The position numbers and the translations under genes are program-made. A stretch of 64,000 nt of DNA from Agrococcus sp. ARC_14 (GTDB lineage Bacteria > Actinomycetota > Actinomycetes > Actinomycetales > Microbacteriaceae): contig NZ_JAKUDO010000001.1 of assembly GCF_022436485.1 (NCBI RefSeq), positions 186,001-250,000 of the forward strand. The letters run 5' to 3'. Positions 27,758 to 35,644 of the stretch are shown here, piece after piece (positions within the stretch are counted from its first letter, which is position 1; every line of letters starts with the position of its first letter). The notes beneath the pieces were generated by a model. It was given only the letters and a program-made list of their open reading frames with translations. It made no database searches and had not been told where the DNA came from.

Positions 27758-29179
27758 ATGGCATCCCGGCTCGGCACCCAGCTCGGCGAGTGGCAGGCGA
27801 CGAGCGGCGTCGCGCAGTCGCTCGCCGACCGCATCCGCATGCTGCTGCTCGACGGTCGCATCACCGTCGGCGAGCGGCTCCCGAGCGAGCGCGCCCTCGC
27901 CGCAGAGCTCGACCGCTCCCGGGCCACCATCGCGCGCGCCTACGAGCTGCTCGAGACGCGCGGCTACGTCACCCGCACGCACGGCTCCGGCACCCGGGCG
28001 GCGCTGCCGACCCAGCGCATCCATCGACCCGCGCCCGCCGGCGAGGGCGTGATCGACTTCACGATGGCCTCCGTCGGCTCGGCGCCGGGCATGTACGCGG
28101 CGACCGTGCGCGCGCTCGACCGGGTCGCGGGGCTGCTGGGCACCCCCGGTTACTCGCTCGACGGCCTGCCGGAGCTGCGCGAGCGCATCGCGGCGCGATT
28201 CGCGGCGCGCGGCCTGCCGACCGACCCCGACCAGATCGTCGTGACGAGCGGCGCCATGCACGCGCTGACGCTGGTGCTCGCCGCCTTCGGCGAGCGCGGC
28301 AGGCCGGCGCTCGTCGAGCAGCCATCGTTCCCGCACGCGCTCGAGGCGCTGCGCCGCACCGGGCACCGACTCGTGCCGACGCCGGTCTCGCCCGAGGATG
28401 AGGATTCGACCGGCTGGGACGCCGCGCACCTGATCGAGACGCTGCGCAGCCAACGACCGGCGCTCGCCTACCTGATCGCCGACTTCCACAACCCCACCGG
28501 CGCGACGATGCCGGAGCTCGAGCGCGCCAGGCTCGCGGCCGTCGCGCGCTCGACCGGCACGCTGCTGGTGGTCGACGAGACCTGCGCGGAGCTCGACATC
28601 GACCGCGGCTGGACCCCGAGGCCGTTCGCGGCGCACGGCCCGGCGATCCTGATCGGCTCGATGTCGAAGATCGCATGGGGCGGCATGCGCATCGGCTGGA
28701 TCCGGGCGACGAGCGCCGAGCAGACGGCACGACTGCTGGCGACGCGGCCATCGATCGATCTCGGCACGCCACTGCTCGAGCAGTGCATCGCGATCGAGCT
28801 GCTGGACGACATGGATGCGCTGCTCGAGCGGGCGCGCGAGCGGTTGTCAGCAGGGCGGGCGGCGGTGGCGGCAGGGCTCGCCGCGCACCTGCCGGGTGTC
28901 GCGATGCCGAGGGTGCCGGGCGGCCTGGCCGCCTGGATCGACCTCGGCGGTCCGTGGTCGACGTCGCTCTCGCTCGGCGCGCGCGACCGCGGGCTGCTGC
29001 TGCCGCCCGGGCCGCGCTTCTCGCCCTCTGGCGTGCTCGACCGCTACGCGCGCATCCCGATCACGTGGGAGCCGGAGGTCACGAACGCAGCGCTGGAGCG
29101 GCTCGGCAGTGCCTGGCGCGCCCTGCACGCTGGTGAGCTGCCCGACTCGACGCGACTGGCGGCATCCGCCGTCGTCTGA
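27758..29179 (+). CDS. MocR-type GntR regulator with aminotransferase domain (YczR-like)
   Basis: The 473-aa fusion has an N-terminal winged helix-turn-helix (residues ~15-80, LLLDGRITVGERLPSERALAAELDRSRATIARAYE), a linker, and a class I aminotransferase fold with FHNPTGATMP, DETCAELDID and the PLP lysine in GSMSKIAWGG. MocR proteins sense PLP or a PLP-bound amine. The gene is divergent from a YczE-like gene, as in the known yczR-yczE pair, and likely regulates it and itself through the palindrome at 27701-27720. ATG at 27758 is set by CAGGAT 6 nt upstream. Confidence 0.9.
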   Translation: MASRLGTQLGEWQATSGVAQSLADRIRMLLLDGRITVGERLPSERALAAELDRSRATIARAYELLETRGYVTRTHGSGTRAALPTQRIHRPAPAGEGVIDFTMASVGSAPGMYAATVRALDRVAGLLGTPGYSLDGLPELRERIAARFAARGLPTDPDQIVVTSGAMHALTLVLAAFGERGRPALVEQPSFPHALEALRRTGHRLVPTPVSPEDEDSTGWDAAHLIETLRSQRPALAYLIADFHNPTGATMPELERARLAAVARSTGTLLVVDETCAELDIDRGWTPRPFAAHGPAILIGSMSKIAWGGMRIGWIRATSAEQTARLLATRPSIDLGTPLLEQCIAIELLDDMDALLERARERLSAGRAAVAAGLAAHLPGVAMPRVPGGLAAWIDLGGPWSTSLSLGARDRGLLLPPGPRFSPSGVLDRYARIPITWEPEVTNAALERLGSAWRALHAGELPDSTRLAASAVV

Positions 29180-29234
29180 CTCGCGCGCCGAGGGACCCTT
29201 GCGCGCGGGCGCCTTTCGCGCTTGCGTTGGCGGC

Positions 29235-30227
29235 ATGGCGATCATCGGCTTCCATGCCTCGCACGAGCAGATCCCGCCGAGCGCGCTGCTGCAGCACGTG
29301 CAGCACGCCGAGCAGGCGGGCTTCGCGGCCGCGATGTGCTCCGACCACCTCGCACCCTGGAGCCTGCGGCAGGGGCACAGCGGCCACAGCTGGGCATGGC
29401 TCGGGGCAGCGCTCGCATCGACGTCGCTGCCGTTCGGGGTGGTCACCGCACCCGGCCAGCGCGCCCATCCGGCGGTCGTCGCGCAGGCGATCGCGACGCT
29501 CGGCGAGATGTTCCCCGGCCGATTCTGGGCGGCGCTCGGCTCGGGCGAGAACGTCAACGAGCACGTCACGGGAGAGCCGTGGCCCGACAAGGCGACGCGC
29601 GAGCGGCGGCTGATCGAGAGCGCCGACGTGATGCGGCGGCTGCTGGCCGGCGAGGAGGTCTCGCACAGCGGCGAGATCGTGGTCGACGGCGCGCGCGTCT
29701 GGTCGCGGCCCCCGGAGCCGCCGCCGCTGATCGGCGCGGCGGTCTCGCCCGTCTCGGCCGCCTCGCATGCGCGATGGGCGGATGGGCTGATCACGGTGGC
29801 CGCCGACGGCCCGGCCCTGCGGGATGTGCTCACCGCCTACCGCGACGCCGGAGGGCGCGGGCCGGTGTCCGCGCAGCTGCACCTGTCGTGGGCTCCCGAC
29901 GAGCGGGACGCCCTGGCGATCGCGCTCGACCAATGGGCCTACGGCACGCTCGGCCCGCCCGCGACCTGGGACATCGCGACGCCTGCGGAGTTCGATCGCC
30001 GCAGCGTCGACGTCGACGAGGAGGCGATCCGGCGGGCGGTCACGATCTCGAGCGATCTCGCCGTGCACGTGGCGCGCGTCGCCGAGATCCTCGACGCCGG
30101 CTACGACGCCGTCTACCTCCACCACGTCGGCCAGGAGCAGTCGGCGTTCATCGACGCGTTCGGCGAGCGGGTGCTGCCCGCGCTGGATCGAACGCTGCCC
30201 GGCACGACGGCAGCAGGTGACGCATGA
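29235..30227 (+). CDS. LLM-class flavin/F420-type oxidoreductase (TIGR03885-like)
   Basis: The 330-aa TIM-barrel bacterial-luciferase-like protein has GFHASHEQIPPSALLQHV, CSDHLAPWSLRQGHSG and FWAALGSGENVNEHVTG, motifs of the subgroup described as probable non-F420 flavin oxidoreductase (TIGR03885). It is distinct from the fgd-encoded protein: it shares fold but not the Fgd sugar-phosphate motifs. The stop overlaps the GH13 start by 4 nt (ATGA), a coupling repeated in other actinobacteria for this pair. The reaction is unknown. Confidence 0.83.
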   Translation: MAIIGFHASHEQIPPSALLQHVQHAEQAGFAAAMCSDHLAPWSLRQGHSGHSWAWLGAALASTSLPFGVVTAPGQRAHPAVVAQAIATLGEMFPGRFWAALGSGENVNEHVTGEPWPDKATRERRLIESADVMRRLLAGEEVSHSGEIVVDGARVWSRPPEPPPLIGAAVSPVSAASHARWADGLITVAADGPALRDVLTAYRDAGGRGPVSAQLHLSWAPDERDALAIALDQWAYGTLGPPATWDIATPAEFDRRSVDVDEEAIRRAVTISSDLAVHVARVAEILDAGYDAVYLHHVGQEQSAFIDAFGERVLPALDRTLPGTTAAGDA

Positions 30228-31906
30228 CGCCGCGGCCGATCGAGTCCGCCGACCTCTGGTGGCGCAACGCCGTCTACTACTGCCTCGACATCCAGGTCTT
30301 CCAGGACTCCGACGGCGATGGCGACGGCGACATCCAGGGCCTCATCTCCCGCATCCGCTACCTCGCCGACCTGGGTGTGACGTGCCTGTGGCTGATGCCC
30401 TTCTTCCCCACCGCCGATCGCGATGACGGCTACGACATCACCGACTTCTTCGCCGTCGACCCCCGGCTCGGCACCCTCGGGGATCTCGTCGAGCTCGTGC
30501 GCGTCGCGCGGGCGAACGGCATGCGCGTGATCGTCGACTTCGTCATGAACCACACCTCTGCCGAGCACCCCTGGTTCCGGTCATCGCGCTCGTCGAAGGA
30601 GTCTCCGCATCGCGACTGGTACGTGTGGCGCGACGAGCCGCCGGCGTACCCGGATCCGCCCGTCTTCCCGGGCGAGGAGGACTCCACCTGGACGAAGGAC
30701 GAGCGCACGGGGCAGTACTACCTGCACCACTTCCGCGCGCATCAGCCCGATCTCAACATCGCGCATCCGCCCGTGCAGCAGCAGATCGAGCGCAACCTGG
30801 GCCTGTGGCTCGAGCTGGGTGTCTCCGGCTTCCGCATCGACGCCGTGCCGTTCCTCTTCAGCGGTGCCGACCCGCATTCGACCGAGGCGGCCGGCACCGA
30901 CTACGACGGCGCCGCGCACCTCCGCTGGATCGAGACGTTCGTCTCGCAGCGGCAGGGCGAGGCGATGCTGCTGGGCGAGGTGAACCTGCCGCACGAGCAG
31001 CAGCTGGCGTGGTTCGCGGCCGACGGGAAGGCGGCGGGGCTGCAGGTGCAGTTCGACTTCGTGTCCATGCAGCAGCTCTTCCTCTCGCTCGCGCGCAAGG
31101 ACGCGCATCCGCTCGCCGCAGCGCTGCGCGACCGCCCGCAGCTGCCGCCGACGGCGCAGTGGGCCAACTTCGTGCGCAACCACGACGAGCTGACGCTCGA
31201 CAAGCTCGCACCCGCCGAGCTCGAGGAGGTCTTCGAGGCGTTCGCGCCGGAGGAGGGGATGCGGCTCTACGGCCGCGGGATCCGGCGTCGGCTGCCGACG
31301 ATGCTCGGCGACGACCGCGCGGTGCGGCTCGTCTACACGCTGATGTTCTCGCTGCCGGGCTGCCCGGTGCTGTTCTACGGCGAGGAGATCGGCATGGGCG
31401 AGGCGCTCGAGGTGCCTGGCCGCTACGCGGTGCGCACGCCGATGCAGTGGGAGGCGGATGCCTCGGCCGGCTTCTCCACGGCGCCGCGGGGACGCTGGTC
31501 GCGGCCGCTGCCGGGCGGCGACCTGGGTCCCGATCGGGTGAACGTCGCCGATCAGCGGCGCGACCCGATGTCGCTGTGGCGGCACATCCAGCGGTTGACC
31601 ACGATGTACCACGATGCGCCCGAGCTGGCGTGGTCGGCGCTGGAGGTCGTCGGGGTGCGCCGGAAGGCGGTGCTCGCGCACGTCTGCCGCGCAGACGACT
31701 GGGCGATGCTCGCGCTGCACAACCTCGGAGACCGCCGCGAGTCGGTGCGGCTCGAGGTGCGATCCGATGCCGGGCCCGTCACGCTCGTCGACCGCTTCGA
31801 CGACTCGTCGATGACGATCGACGGCACGCTCGAGCTCGATCTGGATCCCTACGGCTGGCGCTGGCTGCAGGTCGTGCCGCCGGACGCGACGATCCGGCGC
31901 GTGTAG
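30224..31906 (+). CDS. Alpha-amylase family (GH13) glycosidase, trehalose synthase-like
   Basis: The product has 560 aa. The GH13 barrel is complete: DYDITDFF-type region I (DGYDITDFF), VDFVMNHTS, the nucleophile in GFRIDAVPF (D206), the acid/base Glu in LLGEVN, and the transition-state Asp in VRNHDELT. A beta-domain tail follows. It resembles the trehalose synthase/maltosyl-transferase branch (GH13_16), though a plain alpha-glucosidase cannot be excluded. It is translationally coupled to the upstream flavin oxidoreductase gene. No signal peptide, so it acts in the cytoplasm. Confidence 0.88.
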   Translation: MTPRPIESADLWWRNAVYYCLDIQVFQDSDGDGDGDIQGLISRIRYLADLGVTCLWLMPFFPTADRDDGYDITDFFAVDPRLGTLGDLVELVRVARANGMRVIVDFVMNHTSAEHPWFRSSRSSKESPHRDWYVWRDEPPAYPDPPVFPGEEDSTWTKDERTGQYYLHHFRAHQPDLNIAHPPVQQQIERNLGLWLELGVSGFRIDAVPFLFSGADPHSTEAAGTDYDGAAHLRWIETFVSQRQGEAMLLGEVNLPHEQQLAWFAADGKAAGLQVQFDFVSMQQLFLSLARKDAHPLAAALRDRPQLPPTAQWANFVRNHDELTLDKLAPAELEEVFEAFAPEEGMRLYGRGIRRRLPTMLGDDRAVRLVYTLMFSLPGCPVLFYGEEIGMGEALEVPGRYAVRTPMQWEADASAGFSTAPRGRWSRPLPGGDLGPDRVNVADQRRDPMSLWRHIQRLTTMYHDAPELAWSALEVVGVRRKAVLAHVCRADDWAMLALHNLGDRRESVRLEVRSDAGPVTLVDRFDDSSMTIDGTLELDLDPYGWRWLQVVPPDATIRRV

Positions 31907-31922
31907 CGTCTCGGCGTGCCGT

Positions 31923-31942
31923 GCGCCGCACCGGAGCGGCGC
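31923..31942. terminator. Hairpin between convergent GH13 and small membrane gene
   Basis: GCGCCGC-ACCGGA-GCGGCGC forms a 7-bp stem in the 40-bp convergent gap. No U-tract is present. It is probably a shared terminator. Confidence 0.45.
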
Positions 31943-31946
31943 GCGC

Positions 31947-32144
31947 CTACGAGGTCGAGGGCGTGAGGAACGGGCCTTCGCCGCGGGCGACGCCCTGCTC
32001 CACGATCTGCTTGAGCGAGCGGCTGATGCTGAAGAGCGCGCGCAGGCCGAGCACCGCGATGGTCACGGCACCCGCGATCAGCAGCAGCCACGGCAGCGCG
32101 CCGAGCAGCAGAAAGGGAACGTGGGGGCCGAATCCGAAGTCCAT
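31947..32144 (-). CDS. Small single-pass membrane protein
   Basis: The 65-aa product has one long hydrophobic segment (PFLLLGALPWLLLIAGAVTIAV, about residues 9-30) and a charged cytoplasmic tail with ISRSLKQIVEQG. No domain is recognised. ATG at 32142-32144 lies 7 nt from CAGAGT; an in-frame GTG three codons earlier (32153) is possible. It stands downstream of the rpmB-rpmG-rpsN terminator, so it is transcribed separately. Confidence 0.65.
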   Translation of the reverse strand: MDFGFGPHVPFLLLGALPWLLLIAGAVTIAVLGLRALFSISRSLKQIVEQGVARGEGPFLTPSTS

Positions 32145-32178
32145 GGCGCTCACTCTGGCAGACCGCAGGGCGGACGAC

Positions 32179-32223
32179 GAAGGCCCCGACCACCGTGGAC
32201 GGATCCACAGGGTCGGGGCCTTC
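32179..32223 (-). terminator. Intrinsic terminator of the rpmB-rpmG-rpsN operon
   Basis: Arms GAAGGCCCCGACC and GGTCGGGGCCTTC (13 bp) enclose a second small hairpin, GTGGA-TCCG-TCCAC. It lies 16 nt after the rpsN stop. A short pyrimidine-rich stretch follows on the minus strand. Confidence 0.75.
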
Positions 32224-32238
32224 GTGCGAAGCGGGTGC

Positions 32239-32544
32239 TTACCAGCTCGACTTGGTCACACCGGGCAGCTCGCCTCGGTGCGCCATGTCGCGGAAGCGCA
32301 CACGCGAGACGCCGAACGCACCGACGTGGCCGCGGGGGCGGCCGTCGATGGCGTCGCGCTTGCGCACGCGGACCGGCGAAGCGTTGCGGGGAAGCTTCTG
32401 CAGGCCGAGACGGGCGGCCTCGCGCTCCTCGTCGGTGCTCTTCGGGTCGACGAGGGCCTTCTTCAGCACAAGACGCTTCTCGGCGTAGCGCGCGACGATG
32501 ACCTTCCGCTGCTCGTTCTTGGCGATCATGCTCTTCTTAGCCAT
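32239..32544 (-). CDS. rpsN: 30S ribosomal protein S14, zinc-independent form
   Basis: The 101-aa product is the long S14 type without any cysteine (no CxxC zinc knuckle): [19 protein letters not shown] at the N-terminus and the conserved [25 protein letters not shown] and [18 protein letters not shown]. It is the third gene of a three-gene operon; its ATG directly follows the rpmG stop (TAA-ATG). Zinc-free S14 substitutes for the zinc form when zinc is scarce in bacteria that have both; whether this is the only copy cannot be told here. Confidence 0.96.
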   Translation of the reverse strand: MAKKSMIAKNEQRKVIVARYAEKRLVLKKALVDPKSTDEEREAARLGLQKLPRNASPVRVRKRDAIDGRPRGHVGAFGVSRVRFRDMAHRGELPGVTKSSW

Positions 32545-32715
32545 TTATCGCTCCTCTCGGAACTCGACGTGCTGGCGGACGACGGGGTCGTACTTCTTCA
32601 GCACAAGGCGGTCAGGGTTGTTGCGACGGTTCTTCTTCGTCACGTAGGTGTAGCCGGTGCCGGCAGTCGAGCGCAGCTTGATGATCGGACGGACGTCCTG
32701 GGACTTCTTCGCCAT
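32545..32715 (-). CDS. rpmG: 50S ribosomal protein L33, zinc-independent form
   Basis: The 56-aa product reads [20 protein letters not shown] then [20 protein letters not shown] and ends HVEFREER. No cysteine is present, so it is the C-minus L33 type. The ATG (32713-32715) overlaps the rpmB stop by one base (TGATG), and its stop abuts the rpsN start. Confidence 0.95.
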   Translation of the reverse strand: MAKKSQDVRPIIKLRSTAGTGYTYVTKKNRRNNPDRLVLKKYDPVVRQHVEFREER

Positions 32716-32951
32716 CAGAGCTTCACCCCCCGAGTCTGCATGTCACGGACGACGGCCTCGATGCCACGGGCATCGATGACCTTCATGCCCTTGGCCGAGA
32801 CGTTGAGCGTCACGTTGCGCTTGAGCGACGGGACGAAATAGGTCTTGCGCTGCACGTTCGGGTCGAAGCGTCGCTTCGTGCGCCGGTGCGAGTGCGAGAT
32901 AGCGTGCCCGAAGCCGGGAACGGCTCCGGTCACCTGGCATACCGCTGCCAT
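32715..32951 (-). CDS. rpmB: 50S ribosomal protein L28, zinc-independent form
   Basis: The 78-aa product begins [20 protein letters not shown] and ends [18 protein letters not shown]. Only a single cysteine (C5) remains of the zinc-binding set, as in the C-minus L28 paralogs. A strong ribosome site (TGGAGGAACC) precedes the ATG. First gene of rpmB-rpmG-rpsN, whose members in other actinobacteria are Zur-controlled alternative ribosomal proteins. I see no Zur box in the 220 bp upstream. Confidence 0.95.
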   Translation of the reverse strand: MAAVCQVTGAVPGFGHAISHSHRRTKRRFDPNVQRKTYFVPSLKRNVTLNVSAKGMKVIDARGIEAVVRDMQTRGVKL

Positions 32952-32971
32952 GGTTCCTCCATATGGTTACC

Positions 32972-32987
32972 GTGGGCCTGAGCCCAC
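32972..32987 (-). promoter_or_regulatory. Leader hairpin in front of rpmB
   Basis: GTGGGC-CTGA-GCCCAC is a 6-bp stem 21-36 nt upstream of the rpmB start codon, inside the predicted 5' leader. It could modulate translation or be part of a ribosomal-protein autoregulatory leader. Weak on its own. Confidence 0.4.
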
Positions 32988-33077
32988 CCAAGATCACTTG
33001 CCTGCCCACGCCGCTGCCGTGCCCTTGCGGGTGATGGAGGGGGCGTGTGCTGCGCGGCCGAAGCCGCACCAAGGATC

Positions 33078-33112
33078 TATCGTACGGCACGCGCGGCCCG
33101 CCCGGCAATCCC
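33078..33112 (-). promoter_or_regulatory. Candidate promoter of the rpmB operon
   Basis: On the minus strand TTGCCG (-35) and TACGAT (-10) are separated by 18 nt, about 130 nt upstream of rpmB. The -35 lies inside the terminator hairpin of the preceding gene. No Zur-type palindrome is near. Confidence 0.45.
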
Positions 33113-33126
33113 GAGTTCCGGGCGGG
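33097..33126 (-). terminator. Hairpin downstream of Pro/Gln-rich membrane protein gene
   Basis: CCCGCCCGG (33097-33105) and CCGGGCGGG (33118-33126) form a 9-bp stem with a 12-nt loop, 50 nt after the stop at 33176. No U-tract follows. Confidence 0.5.
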
Positions 33127-33175
33127 GTGGAGGAAGCGTCACCGCATGCCTCGTGCCGGGTAGGTGGCGGATGCG

Positions 33176-34246
33176 TCAGCGCGCGTTGGGCGGGAAGACC
33201 GGCTGCCCGTCGTGGCCCACCGGGTAGGGCGTGCCGTCTGCGTGGGTCGGCCACGGCAGCAAGCCGTTGGCGTCGGGCTGCGCCGCCTGCTGTGGCGGCT
33301 GGCCGGGCCACTGCGTGGCGGCGGGAGCTGCGGGCCACTGTGTCGAGGCCTGCGTCGCTGCCGGGGCCGCCGGCCACTGCTGCGCGACGGGGTTCGACGC
33401 CGAGCCCGCCGCGGCCTGCGGCCACTGCGCCGACGGTGCCGGCACGGCGCCCTGCTGGACCGCCGGTCGCACGTGCTCCCCGCGGGCCTCAGCCTCCTGC
33501 CAGTCGAGGTTGCGGCGGTTCCAGAACAGCAGCACCGTCACCGAGGCGGCCAGTGCGGTGACGACGATCGCCGCGACGGTCGAGCGCCAGTACCACTCGC
33601 CCACGTCTATGCCGAAGGCGTCGATGGCGAAGTGCAGGGTCAGCAGCACGCCGACGAGCCCGAGCAGCCCGGCCGCGACGAGCCCCAGCACCCGCCCGAA
33701 CTGGCTGCCGGATGCCTTGCCCAGGGTGATGAGGCCCCAGGAACCGGCGGCCGCGGCGCGCACGACCAGCAGCGTGAGCAGGACGATGCCGAGCAGCTCG
33801 GCAAACAGCCAGCCGGAGCCGAAGTCATAGTCGTCGACCTCACCTCCCGAGCGGCCGCCGCGCACCCAGATCGCGATCATCAGCACGGCCAGCAGGTAGG
33901 TGTTCGCCGCCACCCCGATCACCAGCGGCGTGGCAGAGCGCCGCGCCAGCACGAGGTCGAGCGCCAGCAGGCCCGTGAACGCCAGGAAGACGACGACCGT
34001 CCAGACCACGCGCGGCGCCTGGCTCTCGAAGTCGCCGATGAAGATGAGCACGACCGTGACGATCGAGACGATCGCCAGCAGGCACATGCCGACGAACAGC
34101 ACCGGCTGGATGCCCATGATGCGGCGCGGCGCCGGGGTGCCTGCCGCAGCCGGCTGCTGCGCGGGGTCGCCGTGCGGGCGCCGCACGGTCTGCGTGTCAG
34201 GCACGCTGGTGTGCTGCTCGCCGTATGAGCTGGGCGGGTTCGTCAC
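33176..34246 (-). CDS. Multi-pass membrane protein with Trp/Pro/Gln-rich C-terminal repeats
   Basis: The 356-aa protein has a ~45-residue hydrophilic N-terminus, about six transmembrane segments between residues ~45 and 230, and a ~110-residue cytoplasmic-type tail. The tail repeats QWPAAPAATQ/QWPGQPPQQ units (three or four copies) and ends in DANGLLPWPTHADGTPYPVG. The family is not recognised. GTG at 34244-34246 follows GAGGAGG at 7 nt, a strong ribosome site, so unlike many neighbours it has a leadered mRNA. It stands upstream of the rpmB operon and downstream of zur, as its own unit. Confidence 0.75.
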   Translation of the reverse strand: MTNPPSSYGEQHTSVPDTQTVRRPHGDPAQQPAAAGTPAPRRIMGIQPVLFVGMCLLAIVSIVTVVLIFIGDFESQAPRVVWTVVVFLAFTGLLALDLVLARRSATPLVIGVAANTYLLAVLMIAIWVRGGRSGGEVDDYDFGSGWLFAELLGIVLLTLLVVRAAAAGSWGLITLGKASGSQFGRVLGLVAAGLLGLVGVLLTLHFAIDAFGIDVGEWYWRSTVAAIVVTALAASVTVLLFWNRRNLDWQEAEARGEHVRPAVQQGAVPAPSAQWPQAAAGSASNPVAQQWPAAPAATQASTQWPAAPAATQWPGQPPQQAAQPDANGLLPWPTHADGTPYPVGHDGQPVFPPNAR

Positions 34247-34367
34247 GGACGGCCTCCTCGGTCGGGTGAGCTCAGTCTCACAGCAGCGCCTGGGCGTGTG
34301 CCGCCAGCAGCCGGTCGGCTGTGGAGAGCGGGCGCAGCGGCGCGCCCGGCCGGCGGGGCGGGAACGA

Positions 34368-34778
34368 TCAGCGCTTGGCCGCACACTCGGCGCAGAGGCC
34401 GAAGATGTCGACCACGTGCTCGGGCTCGACGAACCCGTGCTGGGCCGCGACCTGCCTCGCCCAGCGCTCGACCGCCGCGGCCTCGAGCTCGACGGTGCGG
34501 CCGCAGCTGCGGCAGATGAGGTGATGGTGGTGGGTGGGCGTGCAGGCGCGGTAGAGCACCTCGCCGCCGGCCTGCAGCGCATCCGCCTCGCCGTCCTCCG
34601 CGAGCGCCGCGAGCGCCCGGTAGACGGTGGCCAGCCCGACCGTGGAGCCGCCGGTGCGCAGCGACTGGTGCAGCGACTGCGCCGAGACGAACTCGTCGCT
34701 CGCCGAGAGCGCCTCGCGCACAGCTTCGCGCTGGCGCGTGGTGCGGCGGGGTGCGGCGTCGGTGTCGGTGTCGGTCAT
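34368..34778 (-). CDS. zur: Fur-family zinc regulator Zur
   Basis: The 136-aa Fur protein has an N-terminal winged helix (RRTTRQREAVREAL ... STVGLATVYRALAALAEDGEA) and a C-terminal dimer domain. The domain carries the His-rich HHHHLICRSCG and CAEC cysteine pairs that bind structural zinc. It is the last gene of the znuA-znuC-znuB-znuB operon with start overlapping the permease stop, so the repressor is co-expressed with the zinc importer. Together with the Zur-like box on the operon promoter this gives negative feedback. Assignment as Zur rather than Fur rests on this context. Confidence 0.9.
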   Translation of the reverse strand: MTDTDTDAAPRRTTRQREAVREALSASDEFVSAQSLHQSLRTGGSTVGLATVYRALAALAEDGEADALQAGGEVLYRACTPTHHHHLICRSCGRTVELEAAAVERWARQVAAQHGFVEPEHVVDIFGLCAECAAKR

Positions 34779-35644
34779 GGGGTCCTCACCTCGATGGTGG
34801 CATGCGAGTGGCCCGCGTGCATGCCGGAGCGCTGCGCAGGCGGCCGACTGCGGATCGCCGGTCGGGCGCGCAACGAGTTGATGAGCCACGCGAGGCCGTA
34901 GGCGAACGCGGCCACGAGCGCGATCGCACCGCCCGCGGCGATGTCGAGCCAGCGCGATGCCAGCAGGCCGAGCACCCCCGAGACGATCCCGACCGCGGGG
35001 GCCAGCACCAGCATCCATCGCCAGTCCCGCACCACGAGTCGAGCCGCGGCTGCGGGAGCGACGATGAGCGCGACGCCGAGGATCGCGCCGACCACGGGCA
35101 TGATCGCGACCACGGTGCCGGCGATGAGCGCGAGCGAGAGCACCTCCGGCAGCCAGGGCGCGAGCCCCGCACGGCGATAGCCGGCCTCGTCGGCGCTCGA
35201 GAAGAGCAGGTGGCGGCCGAAGATCGCCCAGATGCCGATCGCTGCGGCGAGCACCGCAGCGGTGAGCGCGAGGTCTGCCGCGGTCACGGCGAGCACCTGC
35301 CCGACCAGGAACGACTCGACGTCGATCGCGAGCGGCGTCACCGACTGCAGGAATGCGCCGAGCGCGAAGCCGGCGGTCAGCATGACGCCGGATGCGACGG
35401 CGGGGCCCTGGGAGCGGATGCGGCCGATGCCGAGTGCGATGGCGATGAGCGCGATCGCGGCGGCCGCGGCGCCGAGTGGGATCGAGACGCCGAGGATCGC
35501 TGCCGCGACGGCGCCGGGGAACGTCGCGTGCGTGAGCGACATGGTGAAGAAGGCGCGCTCGCGCAGCACGACCAGCACGCCAACGACGCCCGCGAGGGCA
35601 CCGGCGAGCACGACCTCGAGCATGGCCGACTGGAAGAAGTCCAT
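34775..35644 (-). CDS. znuB: Zinc ABC transporter permease (first of two)
   Basis: The 289-aa membrane protein belongs to the ABC-3 metal permease family, with about eight hydrophobic segments and the cytoplasmic coupling motif ATFPGAVAAAILG. Family fingerprints VESFLVGQVLAVT, VVGAILGVALIVAPAAAARL and a His-rich C-terminal tail (HAGHSHATIEV) are present. Start overlaps the preceding permease stop by one base; stop overlaps the zur start. A second paralog lies directly upstream, so the importer uses two different permease chains. Confidence 0.9.
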   Translation of the reverse strand: MDFFQSAMLEVVLAGALAGVVGVLVVLRERAFFTMSLTHATFPGAVAAAILGVSIPLGAAAAAIALIAIALGIGRIRSQGPAVASGVMLTAGFALGAFLQSVTPLAIDVESFLVGQVLAVTAADLALTAAVLAAAIGIWAIFGRHLLFSSADEAGYRRAGLAPWLPEVLSLALIAGTVVAIMPVVGAILGVALIVAPAAAARLVVRDWRWMLVLAPAVGIVSGVLGLLASRWLDIAAGGAIALVAAFAYGLAWLINSLRARPAIRSRPPAQRSGMHAGHSHATIEVRTP

